Assembly: GCF_900197875.1 (NCBI RefSeq)
Contig: NZ_FZMO01000479.1
Location: 1-35,956 of the forward strand
Length of the DNA: 35,956 nt
DNA from: Frankia canadensis
GTDB taxonomy: Bacteria > Actinomycetota > Actinomycetes > Frankiales > Frankiaceae
Direction: 5' to 3'
Positions 35,013 to 35,956 of this stretch are shown in pieces. A model generated the notes under the pieces. The model did no database searches. It had not been told where the DNA came from and saw only the letters and a program-made list of their open reading frames with translations. The translations under genes and the position numbers were made by a program. Position 1 is the stretch's first letter; each line of letters opens with the position of its first letter.

Positions 35013-35956
35013 ATGTCCTCATCATGTGAGCGTGGTGGCCCTCCACAGGAGCCCCTTGACCCGGCGCGGAGTACGGTGCCTGAACAGACGTCGTCCCGCC
35101 CGCGCCCCGCCGAACCCGTCTCGGTGGGCGTGATCCCCCGGCAGCCGGCCGCGACCGCATCAGGTCCGGACGACCCAGCCGCATCGAGTGACCCAGCCGA
35201 GGGAAGGAGGCATGTGTCGTCGGAGACGATCCAGCTCACCATCCCAGGTGCACTGGTTTCGATTCAGGCGGCACAGGAGCCGGGAACCCTGATCGCCGAT
35301 CGCAGCGGCTGGCAGCGCGCCGTCCTGCGTGCCGCCCTGCCGTCGGCCGCGAAGCTCGTCGCCTGCACCCTTGCGAGTCACGTCGCGGACGCACCGTCGA
35401 CCGTGCCGGCCGGCGCGGCGGTGAGCGGTCCGGGCCTGATCACGCTGATGGAGCAGACCGGCTACAGCCGGACCCACGTGCAGCGGCAGGTCTCGCGGCT
35501 GCGCCGGCAGGGCTGGCTGACGACCGTGGCCCGCCCGGCCGCGGGGCGGACCACCCGGTTCGCCCTGACCATCCCCGACGCGGCCGTGCGGGACGGCCTG
35601 GTCCGCCTCGTCGAGTCGCCGGACACCGTCCTCGCGTCGAACTCCGCCGCGAGCGGGAGCGCCCGGCGTCGCGGCCGGCGAGGCCGCGCCGGCTCGCACA
35701 CCAGGAGCACGGCGCGACGGCGCACCCGCGCGATGGCCACCGTCGGCAGCGACGCGCCCAGTGCCAGCGGTGGCAGTGCCGGCCGCGGTGGCGACGGGGG
35801 CGGCTTCGTGGTCGACCTGGTGCCTTCCCGGCGTGGGCAGGACCAGGACGGCCAGACCCACCCGAGCCCCGGCGACCAGCCCGTTCCGACGCCCGAACCC
35901 TCCGTGGGCGCCGACCGCGCCAGCGGGTCCGTCACCGTCGACTCTCCCGTCGCCCC
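35013..35956 (+). CDS. Winged-helix DNA-binding protein, runs off the right edge
   Basis: A frame open from ATG 35013 to the end of the window without a stop (at least 314 codons). After a Pro/Ser/Ala-rich start, a folded segment contains SGWQRAVLRAALPSAAKLVA and a helix-turn-helix region (about bases 35430-35525) reading LITLMEQTGYSRTHVQRQVS with RLRRQGWL as wing entry. This resembles MarR/ROK-like or replication-initiator winged helices that recognise DNA. A basic RRRGRRGR patch and a Gly/Ser/Asp tail follow. GTG 35214, just three bases after AAGGAGG, is an alternative start and would drop the disordered lead. The 3' end is missing from the window. Confidence 0.65.
   Translation, partial: MSSSCERGGPPQEPLDPARSTVPEQTSSRPRPAEPVSVGVIPRQPAATASGPDDPAASSDPAEGRRHVSSETIQLTIPGALVSIQAAQEPGTLIADRSGWQRAVLRAALPSAAKLVACTLASHVADAPSTVPAGAAVSGPGLITLMEQTGYSRTHVQRQVSRLRRQGWLTTVARPAAGRTTRFALTIPDAAVRDGLVRLVESPDTVLASNSAASGSARRRGRRGRAGSHTRSTARRRTRAMATVGSDAPSASGGSAGRGGDGGGFVVDLVPSRRGQDQDGQTHPSPGDQPVPTPEPSVGADRASGSVTVDSPVA

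Overview
The window is very GC-rich and almost entirely coding. It carries a compact nitrogenase-cofactor gene block next to typical actinobacterial housekeeping and accessory genes. Gene content and order (nifE-nifN-nifX, two small nif-associated ORFs, nifW-nifZ-nifB, a HesB/NifU-like gene, hesA, nifS, then a two-subunit 2-oxoacid:ferredoxin oxidoreductase and a 7Fe ferredoxin) point to a nitrogen-fixing actinobacterium of the genus Frankia or a close relative. That assignment is from recognition, not a database search. nifH, nifD and nifK are not in the window; they probably lie just to the left.

Region 1 (1-13,008, all + strand) is the nif block. NifEN is the scaffold for cofactor maturation, NifB makes the precursor cluster, NifX and its partner proteins carry or store it, NifW and NifZ act on the MoFe protein, and NifS plus the HesB-NifU fusion and HesA handle Fe-S assembly. 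KorA/KorB probably supply low-potential electrons. Most neighbours overlap by 1-11 bases (ATGA or TGATG junctions), so translation is probably coupled. The block ends at a perfect 14-bp inverted repeat (13,116-13,154). A FdxA-type ferredoxin lies convergently behind it.

Region 2 (13,500-17,900, mostly - strand) holds the ferredoxin, an LtrA-like membrane protein, a group III truncated haemoglobin, a response regulator broken by one extra G, a methyltransferase and a cold-shock protein. The ferredoxin and globin would fit electron supply and oxygen handling beside nitrogenase.

Region 3 (18,500-26,060) has a START/SRPBCC-type protein, an adenosine deaminase-like enzyme overlapping a glycerate kinase, a peptidoglycan amidase, an unrecognised GNAT-like protein, a secreted protein followed by a 19-bp tandem repeat, and S-adenosylhomocysteine hydrolase with a structured leader.

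Region 4 (26,278-35,956) has an RND/MMPL (HpnN-like) exporter, a decayed thiolase lacking both catalytic cysteines, a large calpain-like cysteine protease with a helical WXG100-like N-terminus, a tandem universal stress protein, about 1.1 kb of lower-GC sequence without a convincing gene, and a winged-helix protein that runs off the right edge. I found no CRISPR array, insertion sequence, tRNA or rRNA by eye.
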